64,000 nucleotides of DNA from Photobacterium sp. GB-56 (GCF_003026105.1 NZ_PYNW01000013.1:1-64000); one strand, 5' to 3'; counted from the first letter of the stretch, positions 8,785 through 18,361 are shown. Program-made: numbers and translations. The notes: a model not told the origin generated them from the sequence alone.

Positions 8785-9132
8785 AGTTCGGAGGAGTTGT
8801 TGGTAACTTATGCCGTTAAATGTGTTTTTATAGCCAAGAGAATATAGCTCAGCTTCTGCTATTTCAGCACGTCGGCCTGAGCGGCAGTAGAGTAATATCG
8901 GTTTGGACTTGTCTGCCAAATATTCTGAAATTGTAGCGATCTGTTCAAAAGGAATGTTAACAGCGTTAGGAATATGTCCAGCGGCAAATTCATCGGCTGT
9001 TCTTACATCAACAATGATAGGGTTATGTGCTTGCTCTAGTTGCCAAAATTCATCGGGGGTGACATTTTTAGCAAATGAAATAGCGGTAAAAAAAGTTAAA
9101 AATACCGCGAGTAAACCACGTTTATTTTTCAT
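8770..9132 (-). CDS. Periplasmic rhodanese-like protein
   Basis: A 120-aa single rhodanese domain with a signal peptide of about 21 residues (ends AISFA), so export to the periplasm is expected, as for PspE. The active-site loop reads YCRSGRR, with the catalytic Cys followed by a basic loop typical of small sulfurtransferases. The earlier IVDVRTADEFAAGHIPNAVNIP is the CH2A-like motif. It probably transfers sulfane sulfur to an acceptor such as cyanide or a thiol, but the physiological acceptor is unknown. It is separated from the co-directional ppa by 36 bases. In E. coli ytfP occupies this neighbourhood instead. Confidence 0.85.
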   Translation of the reverse strand: MKNKRGLLAVFLTFFTAISFAKNVTPDEFWQLEQAHNPIIVDVRTADEFAAGHIPNAVNIPFEQIATISEYLADKSKPILLYCRSGRRAEIAEAELYSLGYKNTFNGISYQQLLRTKPKD

Positions 9133-9168
9133 TATATTTTACCGCTATTAATAAGTGTTATTAGCTAA

Positions 9169-9699
9169 TTACTTTTTTTGAGCACGTTCAAAGGAAGTCA
9201 GAATTTCAGCTTTTGCTGCTTCTGCATTATCCCAGCCTTCTACTTTTACCCACTTGTTTGGCTCAAGCTCTTTGTAGCGCTCGAAGAAGTGAGTGATTTG
9301 TGCTTTAAGTAATTCAGGCAGATCATTCACATCTTGGATATGATCATATTCTTTACTTAGTTTGCTGTGAGGCACGGCAACGATTTTTGCATCTTCACCT
9401 GATTCATCTGTCATCTTCAACACGCCAACAGGACGACAGCGGATCACTGCGCCCGGAACGAGTGGATGTGGCGTTGGTACGAGTACATCGACCGGATCAC
9501 CATCAAGCGATAGCGTGTGGTTAACGTAACCATAGTTACACGGATAAAACATCGGGCTAGACATAAAACGGTCAACAAAAATCGCACCACTGTCTTTGTC
9601 TACTTCATATTTAATCGGATCTGCATTTGCAGGGATTTCAATAACAACGTAAATATCTTCTGGGATATCCTTGCCAGCAGGGACCTGATTAAGGCTCAT
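9169..9699 (-). CDS. ppa: Inorganic pyrophosphatase
   Basis: A 176-aa family I (soluble, hexameric) pyrophosphatase, the same length as E. coli Ppa. It hydrolyses PPi to two phosphates and pulls biosynthetic reactions forward. The signature [10 protein letters not shown] carries the metal-binding aspartates, and the nearby [11 protein letters not shown] and [12 protein letters not shown] segments are conserved. A GAAGGA ribosome-binding site lies 7 bases before the ATG. It lies upstream of the rhodanese gene and downstream of fbp on the same strand. Confidence 0.97.
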   Translation of the reverse strand: MSLNQVPAGKDIPEDIYVVIEIPANADPIKYEVDKDSGAIFVDRFMSSPMFYPCNYGYVNHTLSLDGDPVDVLVPTPHPLVPGAVIRCRPVGVLKMTDESGEDAKIVAVPHSKLSKEYDHIQDVNDLPELLKAQITHFFERYKELEPNKWVKVEGWDNAEAAKAEILTSFERAQKK

Positions 9700-9790
9700 G
9701 ACTAATTCCTTCTAAGGTTAATGAAATGTGTTGTTTGTTAAAATTATAATGAATGTAAACAAAAACAAAAGCAAATCATCATCGTTGATG

Positions 9791-9814
9791 TGTCGCGCCT
9801 TTAAATGCGCGACA
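9791..9814 (-). terminator. Hairpin downstream of fbp
   Basis: TGTCGCGC and GCGCGACA form a perfect 8-bp stem with an eight-base loop just after the fbp stop. There is no T-run on the minus strand, so it may be a weak or Rho-assisted terminator or a 3' stabiliser. Confidence 0.4.
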
Positions 9815-9830
9815 TGTATCGAGTTAACAC

Positions 9831-10844
9831 TTATTTTTCTGGATATTCACGTAACAAACTTTCGACTTTTTCGACCATATTGGTTGAGCCAACAAAAAAG
9901 GGTACGCGCTGATGTAGTTCGGTTGGTGGAATATCTAAGATCCGCTGAAAACCATTCGTTGCTTTACCGCCAGCCTGCTCGACAATAAATGCCATGGGAT
10001 TACATTCGTAAAGTAAACGTAACTTACCATTAGGGTAACTGGCGGTACTTGGGTAGAGATAAATCCCACCTTTTAATAAATTACGATGAAAGTCAGCAAC
10101 TAACGAGCCTATGTAGCGTGATGTGTAAGGTCGTTTTTCTTCTGGCACAGCTTCTTGGCAATATTTAATGTACTGTTTTACACCGGTAGGAAAACGAATG
10201 TAATTACCTTCGTTAATCGAGTAAATGACGCCATCTTGTGGAATGGTCATATTTTCATGAGAGAGGCAAAAACTCCCTAATGAGGGATCATAGGTAAAAC
10301 CATGAACACCATTGCCCGTGGTATAAACGAGCATAGTGGATGAGCCATAAATGACATACCCAGCAGCAACTTGTTGGTTGCCGGTTTGCAGAAAGTCTTC
10401 TTTTGTTGGAGGAGAGCCGACAGGGGAAACTCGGCGATAAATGGAAAATATCGTTCCCACAGAGACGTTAACATCGATATTAGATGAACCATCGAGAGGG
10501 TCCATTAAAACAACGTATTTTGCATTTAAATTTAATGGCTTATCAAATCCAACAGCTTCATCTTCTTCTTCACTCGCAATACCACAGACTTGATCCCTTG
10601 CTTCAAGAGCGGCTTTAAATTTATCGTTGGCATAGACATCGAGCTTTTGTTGCTCTTCGCCTTGGATGTTGTTCTCGCCGACCGTACCTGTAATATCGAC
10701 CAATCCTGCTTTGTTAATTTCTCGGTTGACGATTTTAGCTGCGAGTTTAATTGACCCTAATAGGGATGAAAGCTCGCCACTTGCATGAGGAAAGTCACTC
10801 TGTTTCTCGACAATGAATTCACCAAGCGTTCTAATATCAGTCAT
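9831..10844 (-). CDS. fbp: Fructose-1,6-bisphosphatase class I
   Basis: A 337-aa enzyme of gluconeogenesis that removes the 1-phosphate of fructose-1,6-bisphosphate. The metal site [17 protein letters not shown], the IASEEEDE segment and the substrate motif [12 protein letters not shown] are intact, and length matches the E. coli enzyme (332 aa). I start at [10 protein letters not shown] because AAAGGA lies 7 bases upstream and the family N-terminus begins there; the frame stays open 19 codons further. It is divergent from mpl, as in other enteric and Vibrio genomes. Confidence 0.96.
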   Translation of the reverse strand: MTDIRTLGEFIVEKQSDFPHASGELSSLLGSIKLAAKIVNREINKAGLVDITGTVGENNIQGEEQQKLDVYANDKFKAALEARDQVCGIASEEEDEAVGFDKPLNLNAKYVVLMDPLDGSSNIDVNVSVGTIFSIYRRVSPVGSPPTKEDFLQTGNQQVAAGYVIYGSSTMLVYTTGNGVHGFTYDPSLGSFCLSHENMTIPQDGVIYSINEGNYIRFPTGVKQYIKYCQEAVPEEKRPYTSRYIGSLVADFHRNLLKGGIYLYPSTASYPNGKLRLLYECNPMAFIVEQAGGKATNGFQRILDIPPTELHQRVPFFVGSTNMVEKVESLLREYPEK

Positions 10845-11043
10845 AAACATTCCTTTCATCATGTTGTCATATAATCGGGTGAAGAGAGTAGAATATAGCA
10901 CTTGATAAACTCACCTGCGGGTGAGTGGAAGTGCTAAATCGTATTTTTTGTTATATAAGAAATTGTATATAAAGATCTTTTTTATGGTAACGAAGTAACG
11001 TGAAAGCGTGAAACTAACCGAATTAATCACGGAGCCAGCAGCA

Positions 11044-12396
11044 ATGCATATTCATATTTTAGGTATTTGCGGTACATTCATGGGCGGTGCTGCAATGCTT
11101 GCAAGGCAGTTAGGCCATAAAGTCACTGGCTCTGACGCCAATGTGTATCCACCGATGAGTACCATGTTAGAAGCCCAAGGTATTGAAATTATCCAAGGGT
11201 ATGATCCGAAACAACTTGATCCTGCTCCTGATCTCGTGGTGATTGGTAATGCAATGAGTCGTGGTAACCCTTGTGTTGAGTATGTCCTTAACAGCAATCT
11301 ACGTTACACCTCAGGCCCACAATGGTTACAAGAGTATTTATTACATGATCGTTGGGTAATGGCGGTATCGGGCACACACGGTAAAACAACAACAGCAAGC
11401 ATGTTGGCGTGGATTTTGGAAGATTGTGGTTATCAACCGGGGTTTTTAGTCGGTGGTGTGCTGGGAAACTTCGGTATTTCAGCGCGTTTAGGGGAAAGCA
11501 TGTTCTTCGTGGTGGAAGCGGATGAATATGACAGTGCTTTTTTTGATAAGCGTTCGAAGTTCGTACATTACCACCCTAGAACCTTGATCATGAATAATTT
11601 GGAATTTGATCATGCTGATATTTTCGATGATCTTAAAGCTATTCAACGTCAGTTCCATCATCTCGTACGTACAGTGCCTGGTAATGGTCGTATTTTAGCG
11701 CCAAAAGGTGTGAAAAATATTGATGAAACGCTAGAGATGGGCTGCTGGAGTGAATTGGAATATATTGGTGGTGATGGACACTGGCGCGCTGAAAAGCACC
11801 ATGCCGATGGCAGTGTATTTGATGTGTATTTAGATAGCGATATGGTGGGTACCGTACATTGGCCTTTAGTGGGTGATCACAACGTTAATAATGCCTTAAT
11901 GGCTATCGCTGCGGCACGTCATGTTGGAGTTACGCCAGATCTTGCATGTGAAGCCTTAGCTAAATTTATTAATACTAAGCGTCGTCTTGAGCTTAAAGGC
12001 GAAGTTAACGGTGTAACGGTTTATGATGATTTTGCTCATCACCCAACCGCTATCGAGTTAACCTTAGGTGGGTTACGTGCAAAGGTGAACCAATCGCGTA
12101 TTTTAGCCGTATTAGAACCTCGCTCTAACACCATGAAGTTAGGGGTACATAAAGATGATCTTGCTCCTTCTTTACATGCTGCAGATGAAGTTTTTTTCTT
12201 CCAACCGCCAAATATTCCATGGTCAGTAGAAGAGATTGCTGAGCAATGTTCACAGCCTGCTTATTGCAGCGCAGATTTAGATGATTTGGTCAATAACATT
12301 ACAAACAAAGCACAACCGGGCGATACTATTTTAGTGATGAGTAACGGTGGTTTTGGTGGTATTCATGATAAGTTATTGGCAGCACTAGCTAAATAA
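11044..12396 (+). CDS. mpl: UDP-MurNAc:L-Ala-gamma-D-Glu-meso-DAP ligase
   Basis: A 450-aa Mur-ligase that attaches recycled tripeptide to UDP-MurNAc in murein recycling. The start MHIHILGICGTFMGG equals the family N-terminus; CGGAG lies upstream, while the GTG at 11008 adds 12 codons with no family support. The Mur ligase ATP loop SGTHGKTTTAS is near residue 108, followed by EADEYDSAFFDKR and, in the C-terminal domain, DDFAHHPTAIELT, the HHPTA motif that marks Mpl. It is followed by ubiX after only 12 bases. Confidence 0.96.
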   Translation: MHIHILGICGTFMGGAAMLARQLGHKVTGSDANVYPPMSTMLEAQGIEIIQGYDPKQLDPAPDLVVIGNAMSRGNPCVEYVLNSNLRYTSGPQWLQEYLLHDRWVMAVSGTHGKTTTASMLAWILEDCGYQPGFLVGGVLGNFGISARLGESMFFVVEADEYDSAFFDKRSKFVHYHPRTLIMNNLEFDHADIFDDLKAIQRQFHHLVRTVPGNGRILAPKGVKNIDETLEMGCWSELEYIGGDGHWRAEKHHADGSVFDVYLDSDMVGTVHWPLVGDHNVNNALMAIAAARHVGVTPDLACEALAKFINTKRRLELKGEVNGVTVYDDFAHHPTAIELTLGGLRAKVNQSRILAVLEPRSNTMKLGVHKDDLAPSLHAADEVFFFQPPNIPWSVEEIAEQCSQPAYCSADLDDLVNNITNKAQPGDTILVMSNGGFGGIHDKLLAALAK

Positions 12397-12408
12397 TAGG
12401 AAAACGTA

Positions 12409-13026
12409 ATGACAGATAAACGTATAACGCTAGCATGGACAGGCGCATCGGGTGCACCTTACGGACTACGTTTATTAGAATGTTTATTAGCGGCTGATTA
12501 TCAGGTGTATTTATTGATTTCATCTGCGGCACGTGTGGTTTTAGCAACAGAGCATGGTTTGAAACTATCAGCATCGCCTGATAAAGCACGAGAACAATTA
12601 GCGGTTCATTTAAATGGTAATGCTGATAAATTAACTGTTTGTGGCAAAGATGATTGGTTTTCTCCTGTTGCGTCTGGCTCTGCTGCACCGAAACAAATGG
12701 TTGTTTGCCCATGCTCGGCTGGATCCTTGGCTTCCATTGCTTATGGCATGTCAGAAAATTTGATTGAGCGTGCTGCTGATGTAGTGATTAAAGAACGTGG
12801 TCAATTGGTGCTGGTGGTACGTGAAACACCATTTTCGACCATTCATTTAGAAAATATGCTTAAGCTTTCTCAGCTTGGGGCTACTATCATGCCTGCCGCT
12901 CCTGGCTTTTATCATCAACCACAATCGATTGATGATTTAATTGATTTTATGGTCGCAAGGATCTTGGATCATTTAGGCGTTAAGCAAGGTTTAGTCCCGC
13001 GATGGGGATATGATCAACGCGCATAA
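12409..13026 (+). CDS. ubiX: Flavin prenyltransferase UbiX
   Basis: A 205-aa enzyme that prenylates reduced FMN to make the cofactor of UbiD decarboxylase in ubiquinone synthesis. The FMN-binding [14 protein letters not shown] is at the N-terminus, [13 protein letters not shown] lies near residue 105 and VVRETPFS near 140, all typical of the UbiX/Pad1 family. It follows mpl with 12 bases between them and is therefore probably co-transcribed. A terminator follows the stop. Confidence 0.95.
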   Translation: MTDKRITLAWTGASGAPYGLRLLECLLAADYQVYLLISSAARVVLATEHGLKLSASPDKAREQLAVHLNGNADKLTVCGKDDWFSPVASGSAAPKQMVVCPCSAGSLASIAYGMSENLIERAADVVIKERGQLVLVVRETPFSTIHLENMLKLSQLGATIMPAAPGFYHQPQSIDDLIDFMVARILDHLGVKQGLVPRWGYDQRA

Positions 13027-13038
13027 TGTTAAATATTT

Positions 13039-13068
13039 AAGCCCGTAATTAATCTTACGGGCTTTTTT
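13039..13068 (+). terminator. Terminator of mpl-ubiX
   Basis: AAGCCCGTAA pairs with TTACGGGCTT, followed by T's. The T-run reaches the stop codon of the convergent TAXI gene at 13067. Confidence 0.88.
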
Positions 13069-14050
13069 AATCTTGTTCGTTAGAGGGAAAAAATCCAGCT
13101 TCTTGATAATAACGTACAGCACCTGGATGGAAAGGAACCGATAATCCGTTTTGGAGCATGTCAGCTTTAGTTAAATTGGCAAAGGCAGGATGAAGTCGTT
13201 TAAAGGTATCAAAATTGTTAAAGATAGATTTTGTTAGCGCATAAACGGTTTCTTCAGAGACATCTGTACTTGAAATTAATGTTGCTGACACGCCAAAACT
13301 TTCAGTATCCCCTTTAATTCCCTTATAAAAACCTTTAGGAGTCATTGATTTGGTATAAAAAGGATGATCAGCAATGATCTTTTCGATATTTGCCCCAGTG
13401 GTTGGAATTAATTTCGCATTACAATAGACTGCGGCTTCTTTTATTGCCCCGTTTGGATGGCCAACAAGATTGATATACGCATCAATTTTGTTATTACATA
13501 GTGCTTCTGAGCGTTCCTCGGCTGGGATCGAGATAAGCTTAAAATCAGAATATGTCCAACCAAGGCTATCCATAACAATTTCCATGGTTGCTCGATCGCC
13601 TGATCCTGCCTCACCAATATTGATCCGCTTTCCTTTAAGATCATCAAGATTATTTATGCCTGAATCTTTACGAACAATAATATTAAAAGGCTCATCATGT
13701 AGTGAAAAGATAGCCCTCATCTTGCTATAAGGACCTTGGTCTTTAAACTGGTTCGTACCGTTATAGCCATGAAATTGCCAATCAGATTGAACAACACTAA
13801 ATTCAAATTGTTTATCTTTGAGTTTATTGATGTTGTAGATAGAGCCGGTGGTTGATTCAACCAAACAACGCAGATTATGTTGCAGTCGTCCTTGATTCAC
13901 TAATTTACAAATCGCACCGCCTGCAGGGTAATAAACACCATTGATAGGTCCTGTGCCAATTGTGATAAAACGTTGAGCGTGTGCTGTCGATACGATGAAA
14001 TAACAACTTAAACTAAATAGCCCAAGCAGCATTCTTTTCTTTAATGTCAT
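13067..14050 (-). CDS. TAXI-family TRAP transporter solute-binding protein
   Basis: A 327-aa periplasmic binding protein of the TAXI subclass, the ligand-capturing part of tripartite TRAP transporters. A signal peptide covers about the first 25 residues (ends VSTAHA). The family opening ITIGTGPINGVYYPAGGAIC and the block GKRINIGEAGSGDRATMEIV are present. The start was moved to MTLKKRML because GAAAGGA lies 8 bases upstream. The ligand cannot be read from sequence; related proteins bind glutamate-like or other organic acids. No TRAP membrane subunit is encoded next to it, so it must work with a distant permease or have another role. Confidence 0.88.
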   Translation of the reverse strand: MTLKKRMLLGLFSLSCYFIVSTAHAQRFITIGTGPINGVYYPAGGAICKLVNQGRLQHNLRCLVESTTGSIYNINKLKDKQFEFSVVQSDWQFHGYNGTNQFKDQGPYSKMRAIFSLHDEPFNIIVRKDSGINNLDDLKGKRINIGEAGSGDRATMEIVMDSLGWTYSDFKLISIPAEERSEALCNNKIDAYINLVGHPNGAIKEAAVYCNAKLIPTTGANIEKIIADHPFYTKSMTPKGFYKGIKGDTESFGVSATLISSTDVSEETVYALTKSIFNNFDTFKRLHPAFANLTKADMLQNGLSVPFHPGAVRYYQEAGFFPSNEQD

Positions 14051-14261
14051 GAATGAATCCTTTCTAATCATGATGGTCAATGGATACGAATGAGAGCGTA
14101 TTAAAGAATATTTTTGCTATTTATCATAACAAATGACAGTAGTCTGAGGTTTTTTTGTCTGTGCTTCACCACTCAAATTAAGTAATAAGCAAGATGAAAA
14201 GAGATAAACTTGAAATAAAGAACAAGAGTCAGAGATAGGGAATAAAAGTAGGCAAAGAGCC

Positions 14262-14305
14262 GGGTCTATTTGTTATGTCACTCAATGATGAAAATAAATA
14301 GACCC
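14262..14305 (-). terminator. Possible argR terminator hairpin
   Basis: GGGTCTATTT and AAATAGACCC form a perfect 10-bp stem with a 24-base loop, starting 7 bases after the argR stop. The minus-strand tail GGCTCTTTGCC is poor in T, so termination strength is uncertain. Confidence 0.4.
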
Positions 14306-14311
14306 AAGGTA

Positions 14312-14782
14312 TTACTTACTGTAATCAAATAGTTCACAAACAGAATCGTAAAGCTCTTCTGCTGTTACGCTACTCGTTGGTGTAATAAAGATCGTATCAT
14401 CACCCGCAACTACGCCAAGGATGCCTTCGGCTTTACCTAAAGAATCTAATAAGCGAGCAATCACTTGTGCAGCGCCTGGACCTGTGTGAATAACAACAAG
14501 TGCGCTGTTATAACCAACATCCATGACAAGATCTTTTAATGGGCTGCTTGTTGTGGGTACGCCGAGTTCAACAGGTAAGCAATACACCATTTCCATTTTT
14601 GCATTGCGTGTTCGTACTGCACCGAATTTCGTCAGCATACGAGAAACTTTAGACTGGTTGATATTATCGAAACCTTGCGCTTTCAATGTATCAACAATCT
14701 CACCTTGAGAACTGAATTTTTCTTCTTTTAGAATGAGTTTAAACGCTTTTACTAAGCGCTCTTGTTTATCTGAATTTCGCAT
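14312..14782 (-). CDS. argR: Arginine repressor ArgR
   Basis: A 156-aa repressor, equal in length to E. coli ArgR. The N-terminal winged helix (about 1-70) includes the recognition segment with [19 protein letters not shown]. The C-terminal domain carries GDDTIFI, whose paired aspartates bind arginine, and the [13 protein letters not shown] segment of the trimer core. It represses arginine biosynthesis genes and assists XerCD recombination at cer-like sites in E. coli. It is divergent from mdh, a conserved neighbourhood. I looked for ARG boxes in its promoter and found none convincing. Confidence 0.96.
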   Translation of the reverse strand: MRNSDKQERLVKAFKLILKEEKFSSQGEIVDTLKAQGFDNINQSKVSRMLTKFGAVRTRNAKMEMVYCLPVELGVPTTSSPLKDLVMDVGYNSALVVIHTGPGAAQVIARLLDSLGKAEGILGVVAGDDTIFITPTSSVTAEELYDSVCELFDYSK

Positions 14783-15174
14783 AAATAAATATTATCTACA
14801 GAGATGAGGTGGGGTATTTTTGCATAACCTATCACTAAGTAGCAAACAAACTGCATGAAATCTGATTTTTGTATTATCAGGTGTTAATGTTCAGCATAAG
14901 GTAAGAAATAATCTTTGTCGTTGTTTTTATTAGATAACATTTGTTTAAAACTGCTTAAATTCTCACTTTTTTGCATGAAAGTTGTTTTTGTTGTGACAAG
15001 ATCGGATGAAAAAAAAGGGTTTCTGCGCAACTTCGCAAAGCGCGCGGCCGAAGATTGTATTTGTTATCGGCTTGCTATAACGTCCTTCTATTATGCTTAT
15101 CTTATGCAATGAAAATTGGCTTAAGTAAGATGTATTAATAAAAAAAGATACTTCTATCGTAAAGGAGAACGAAC
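14783..15174. other. argR-mdh divergent intergenic region
   Basis: This 390-base stretch holds the two promoters. It contains no credible gene. The frame at 14915-15112 lacks a ribosome-binding site and codon bias. A GC-rich patch GCGCGCGGCCG sits near 15040 in otherwise AT-rich DNA. The mdh ribosome-binding site is AAGGAG at about 15162. Confidence 0.5.
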
Positions 15175-16113
15175 ATGAAAGTTGCTGTAATTGGCGCTGC
15201 TGGTGGAATCGGTCAAGCTCTTGCTCTGCTATTAAAAAACCATCTTCCAGCAGGTTCAGATCTTGCTCTATATGACATTGCACCAGTAACGCCTGGTGTT
15301 GCAGCCGATCTTAGCCATATCCCGACCCCTGTAACCATTAAAGGTTATGCAGGTGAAGATCCTACTCCAGCATTAGAAGGCGCTGACGTTGTCCTTATTT
15401 CTGCAGGTGTAGCGCGTAAACCGGGTATGGATCGTGCTGATCTTTTCAATGTAAATGCCGGTATTGTTAAATCTCTAGCAGAAAAAATTGCTGTAGTATG
15501 TCCTGATGCTTGTATTGGTATTATTACTAACCCTGTAAATACAACAGTGCCTATCGCAGCTGATGTACTTAAAAAAGCAGGTGTGTATAACAAGCGTAAG
15601 CTGTTCGGTATTACAACACTTGATGTTATCCGCTCTGAGACGTTTGTTGCTGAATTAAAAGATAAGTCGCCTTGTGATATTAGTGTTCCAGTAATTGGTG
15701 GTCACTCAGGTGTAACTATTTTACCGTTGCTATCACAAGTTGAAGGTGTTGAGTTTACTGACGAAGAAGTAAAAGCATTAACACCACGTATTCAAAATGC
15801 AGGTACTGAAGTTGTTGAAGCAAAGGCGGGTGGCGGCTCAGCAACCTTGTCTATGGGCCAAGCGGCATGTCGTTTTGGTTTAGCGCTAGTACGTGCATTA
15901 CAAGGTGAGCAAGGTGTTGTTGAATGTGCTTACGTTGAAGGTGATGGGCAGCATGCACGTTTCTTCGCACAACCTGTATTGTTGGGTAAAGATGGTATTG
16001 AAGAAGTAATGGATTACGGTTCATTAAGTGACTTTGAGCAATCCGCGATGGACAGCATGCTAGATACGCTTAAAGGTGATATTGCTCTAGGCGAAGAGTT
16101 CGCTGCAAAGTAA
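15175..16113 (+). CDS. mdh: Malate dehydrogenase (NAD)
   Basis: A 312-aa TCA-cycle enzyme interconverting malate and oxaloacetate. The NAD-binding loop [12 protein letters not shown] opens the protein. The substrate arginines lie in ARKPGMDR (about 80-87), TNPVNTT is conserved, and the catalytic His sits in GGHSG near 177. Length equals E. coli Mdh. AAAGGAG lies 8 bases before the ATG, and a strong terminator follows, so it is a single-gene unit. Confidence 0.98.
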   Translation: MKVAVIGAAGGIGQALALLLKNHLPAGSDLALYDIAPVTPGVAADLSHIPTPVTIKGYAGEDPTPALEGADVVLISAGVARKPGMDRADLFNVNAGIVKSLAEKIAVVCPDACIGIITNPVNTTVPIAADVLKKAGVYNKRKLFGITTLDVIRSETFVAELKDKSPCDISVPVIGGHSGVTILPLLSQVEGVEFTDEEVKALTPRIQNAGTEVVEAKAGGGSATLSMGQAACRFGLALVRALQGEQGVVECAYVEGDGQHARFFAQPVLLGKDGIEEVMDYGSLSDFEQSAMDSMLDTLKGDIALGEEFAAK

Positions 16114-16135
16114 CCCGTTTAAATAGTAGAGTAAG

Positions 16136-16162
16136 AAAAAGCGGCGATTAAGCCGCTTTTTT
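16136..16162 (+). terminator. Terminator of mdh
   Basis: AAAAAGCGGC pairs with GCCGCTTTTT around a six-base loop and continues in T's. It may also stop the convergent 63-aa gene. Confidence 0.9.
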
Positions 16163-16183
16163 ATTGCCTGTGAGAAGTCTTTT

Positions 16184-16375
16184 CTAATAATAACGATCAC
16201 AGCCTGTGTGCAATTGCGGTTGATCAGTGATCTCGTTGCATTCAATGGAACGCAGTTGATGATCGTTCTTATGCTCAATGATTACGGCGTTATTTTGTTG
16301 ATCAATGCCGATCACTTTCCCCACGCCATGTAATGATTCTACCCACATACCAATCTTTAATTGGGTTATTTCCAT
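16184..16375 (-). CDS. Conserved small protein of unknown function
   Basis: A 63-aa soluble protein, starting MEITQLKIGMWVESLHGVGK. The first half has the feel of a small beta-barrel: KIGMWVESLHGVGKVIGID resembles the opening of KOW or CarD/Tudor-like folds, where a promoter or RNA contact is common. This is only a pattern resemblance. It ends in LHTGCDRYY. A GGGAG ribosome-binding site lies 7 bases before the ATG, which supports a real gene. It lies between mdh (convergent) and ispB (same strand, with a terminator between them). I cannot assign a function. Confidence 0.7.
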   Translation of the reverse strand: MEITQLKIGMWVESLHGVGKVIGIDQQNNAVIIEHKNDHQLRSIECNEITDQPQLHTGCDRYY

Positions 16376-16453
16376 TATTCACTCCCACTTACCAGCAAAA
16401 GAAATAAACTAATACCAATTATAGATCATAGTGATCATCTGATTTTTAGAGAT

Positions 16454-16479
16454 AAAAAAACCTGCCACATTGGCAGGCT
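16454..16479 (-). terminator. Terminator of ispB
   Basis: On the minus strand CCTGCCA and TGGCAGG form a stem with a three-base loop followed by seven T's, 22 bases after the ispB stop. Confidence 0.88.
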
Positions 16480-16500
16480 CTATGATGCTAAATTGAAGAC

Positions 16501-17472
16501 TTATTTATTACGCTGTACAGCCATGTGTGCTAGTGCAACTAAGGCTTCTTTGTACTTAGAGTCTGCAATAGGTGCTAAAGCCGCAATGGCTTTCTCTGCT
16601 TCTTCTTCTGCACGTTGTTGGGTGTACTCAAGTGAACCATGTTCGTGCATAGCAGCTAAAATAGCATCAAGCTTTTCCATCCCATTTGCTTTTTCAATAG
16701 CTTCGCGAATCATGCTTGATTGCTCGGTATTACCATGGTGCATAGCATGGAGCAGTGGTAAAGTTGGCTTACCTTCTGCTAAATCGTCACCGACGTTTTT
16801 CCCCATTTCTTTACCATCAGCAATGTAATCTAATACATCGTCGATAAGTTGGAATGCCGTGCCTAAATAACGACCGTATTCTTGAAGTGCTGACTCAATT
16901 TCAGCTGGTGCTTGGGCAATAATGGCTGCGATTTGAGTTGAAGCTTCAAACAAGCGTGCTGTTTTTGAATAGATCACTTGCATGTAGCTATCTTCGGTGG
17001 TGTTAGGATCATTACAATTCATTAATTGTAGAACTTCACCTTCAGCGATCACATTGGTTGCTTCACTCATGATGTCGAGGATCTTTAATGATCGTAGGCT
17101 AGTCATCATTTGAAATGAACGTGTGTAAATGTAGTCACCGACTAAAACACTGGCTGCATTACCAAACGCTGCGTTGGCTGTTTCTTTACCACGACGCATG
17201 TTTGATTCATCGACAACATCATCATGTAATAATGTTGCTGTATGAATAAATTCAATAAAAGCAGCAGCTGTAGTGTGTTGATCACCGTCATAGCCCAAAG
17301 CTCGCGCTGCCAAAACAGCCAGCATTGGGCGTAGACGTTTGCCACCACTACTGACAATGTAGAAGCCTAGTTGATTGATAAGCACAACCTCTGAGTTAAG
17401 TTGTGCTTGTATCTTCGCGTCGACCTCGGCCATATCGTTGGCGGTGAGCGCTTGGATAGCTTTGAAATCCAT
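16501..17472 (-). CDS. ispB: Octaprenyl diphosphate synthase
   Basis: A 323-aa trans-isoprenyl diphosphate synthase that builds the octaprenyl side chain of quinones. The first aspartate-rich motif is LLHDDVVDE and the second LIDDVLDYIAD; GGKRLRPM and YSKTARLFE are also conserved. I start at MDFKAIQALTANDM, which matches the E. coli N-terminus; TGGA lies 7 bases upstream. The open frame begins five codons earlier. It is divergent from rplU, the standard arrangement in gammaproteobacteria. Confidence 0.95.
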   Translation of the reverse strand: MDFKAIQALTANDMAEVDAKIQAQLNSEVVLINQLGFYIVSSGGKRLRPMLAVLAARALGYDGDQHTTAAAFIEFIHTATLLHDDVVDESNMRRGKETANAAFGNAASVLVGDYIYTRSFQMMTSLRSLKILDIMSEATNVIAEGEVLQLMNCNDPNTTEDSYMQVIYSKTARLFEASTQIAAIIAQAPAEIESALQEYGRYLGTAFQLIDDVLDYIADGKEMGKNVGDDLAEGKPTLPLLHAMHHGNTEQSSMIREAIEKANGMEKLDAILAAMHEHGSLEYTQQRAEEEAEKAIAALAPIADSKYKEALVALAHMAVQRNK

Positions 17473-17626
17473 TAATACATCCAGCAAGATTGTTGGCCAC
17501 GTAGGGCGGTAAAGTGATTCGAATGGTTTATCGAATCTTACACTAAAATAGCACTATCGTCATAACCCCAACGTGCGCTATTTCAAAGACTTTTTTTGTT
17601 GAGCAGCTTTTCATCAATTTTCTTTC

Positions 17627-17632
17627 TATAAT
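17627..17632 (+). promoter_or_regulatory. Predicted -10 element for rplU operon
   Basis: A consensus TATAAT lies 119 bases before the rplU start. No good -35 is spaced correctly, though TTGAGC at 17599 is too far at 22 bases. If used, it gives a leader RNA of about 110 bases. Confidence 0.45.
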
Positions 17633-17691
17633 GGCTTGCCAGAATAACTCTTTTCGCGTAACATTCGCGCCCTATTGATGACAAGATTAAG

Positions 17692-17732
17692 CGCATACCC
17701 ATTGCCTTTTTTATGTGGCAAATGGCCTATGC
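17692..17732 (+). promoter_or_regulatory. Structured leader hairpin upstream of rplU
   Basis: GCATACCCATTGCC pairs imperfectly with GGCAAATGGCCTATGC, around a loop with six T's, ending 18 bases before the rplU start and next to the GGAG site. A leader hairpin here could mediate L21 autocontrol. The structure is seen; regulation is inference. Confidence 0.4.
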
Positions 17733-17750
17733 GGACAAGCGGAGTAAGAC

Positions 17751-18062
17751 ATGTACGCTGTTTTCCAAAGTGGTGGTAAACAACACCGTGTAAGCGAAGG
17801 CCAAACCTTACGCTTAGAAAAACTAGACGCTGAAACTGGCGCTAGCATTGAATTTGACTCAGTACTTTTAGTAGCTAATGGCGAAGAAGTATCTGTAGGC
17901 GCACCTTTTGTGGCTGGCGGTAAAGTAACTGCTGAAGTTGTTACTCACGGTCGTGGCGATAAAGTTAAAATCGTTAAGTTCCGTCGTCGTAAGCACTCTC
18001 GTAAGCAAATGGGCCACCGTCAGTGGTTCACTGAAGTCAAAATTACTGGCATCAGCGCTTAA
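17751..18062 (+). CDS. rplU: 50S ribosomal protein L21
   Basis: A 103-aa ribosomal protein, the same length as E. coli L21. It opens [14 protein letters not shown] and ends with the conserved [16 protein letters not shown] segment that binds 23S rRNA. CGGAG lies about 9 bases before the ATG. It leads the rplU-rpmA pair, 18 bases apart, behind a structured leader. Confidence 0.98.
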   Translation: MYAVFQSGGKQHRVSEGQTLRLEKLDAETGASIEFDSVLLVANGEEVSVGAPFVAGGKVTAEVVTHGRGDKVKIVKFRRRKHSRKQMGHRQWFTEVKITGISA

Positions 18063-18080
18063 TAATAGGAGAATTTAAAG

Positions 18081-18338
18081 ATGGCACACAAAAAAGCTGG
18101 CGGTTCTACTAACAACGGTCGCGATTCAGAAAGCAAACGCCTAGGTGTTAAGCGTTTTGGTGGCGAATCAGTTCTAGCAGGTAACATCATCGTTCGTCAA
18201 CGTGGTACTAAGTTCCACGCTGGTAACAATGTTGGCCTAGGTAAAGACCACACTCTATTCGCTCTATCTGATGGTAAAGTGAAGTTCGAAGTTAAAGGTC
18301 CTAAGAACCGTAAATTCGTATCTATCGAAGCTGAATAA
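18081..18338 (+). CDS. rpmA: 50S ribosomal protein L27
   Basis: An 85-aa ribosomal protein, identical in length to E. coli L27. The N-terminus [15 protein letters not shown] is the flexible tail that reaches the peptidyl-transferase centre. GVKRFGGE and the [13 protein letters not shown] segment follow. AATAGGAG lies upstream. A terminator follows the stop, so yhbE and obgE depend on readthrough or another promoter. Confidence 0.98.
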   Translation: MAHKKAGGSTNNGRDSESKRLGVKRFGGESVLAGNIIVRQRGTKFHAGNNVGLGKDHTLFALSDGKVKFEVKGPKNRKFVSIEAE

Positions 18339-18361
18339 TATTCAACTTTGACACGAAGATT

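Noticed and set aside
14915..15112. 65-codon plus-strand frame upstream of mdh
   Set aside because: It occupies the argR/mdh promoter region, has no ribosome-binding site and unusual composition.
14783..15174. ARG boxes controlling argR
   Set aside because: AT-rich candidates such as the stretch near 14780 do not keep the TGAAT / ATTCA half-sites.
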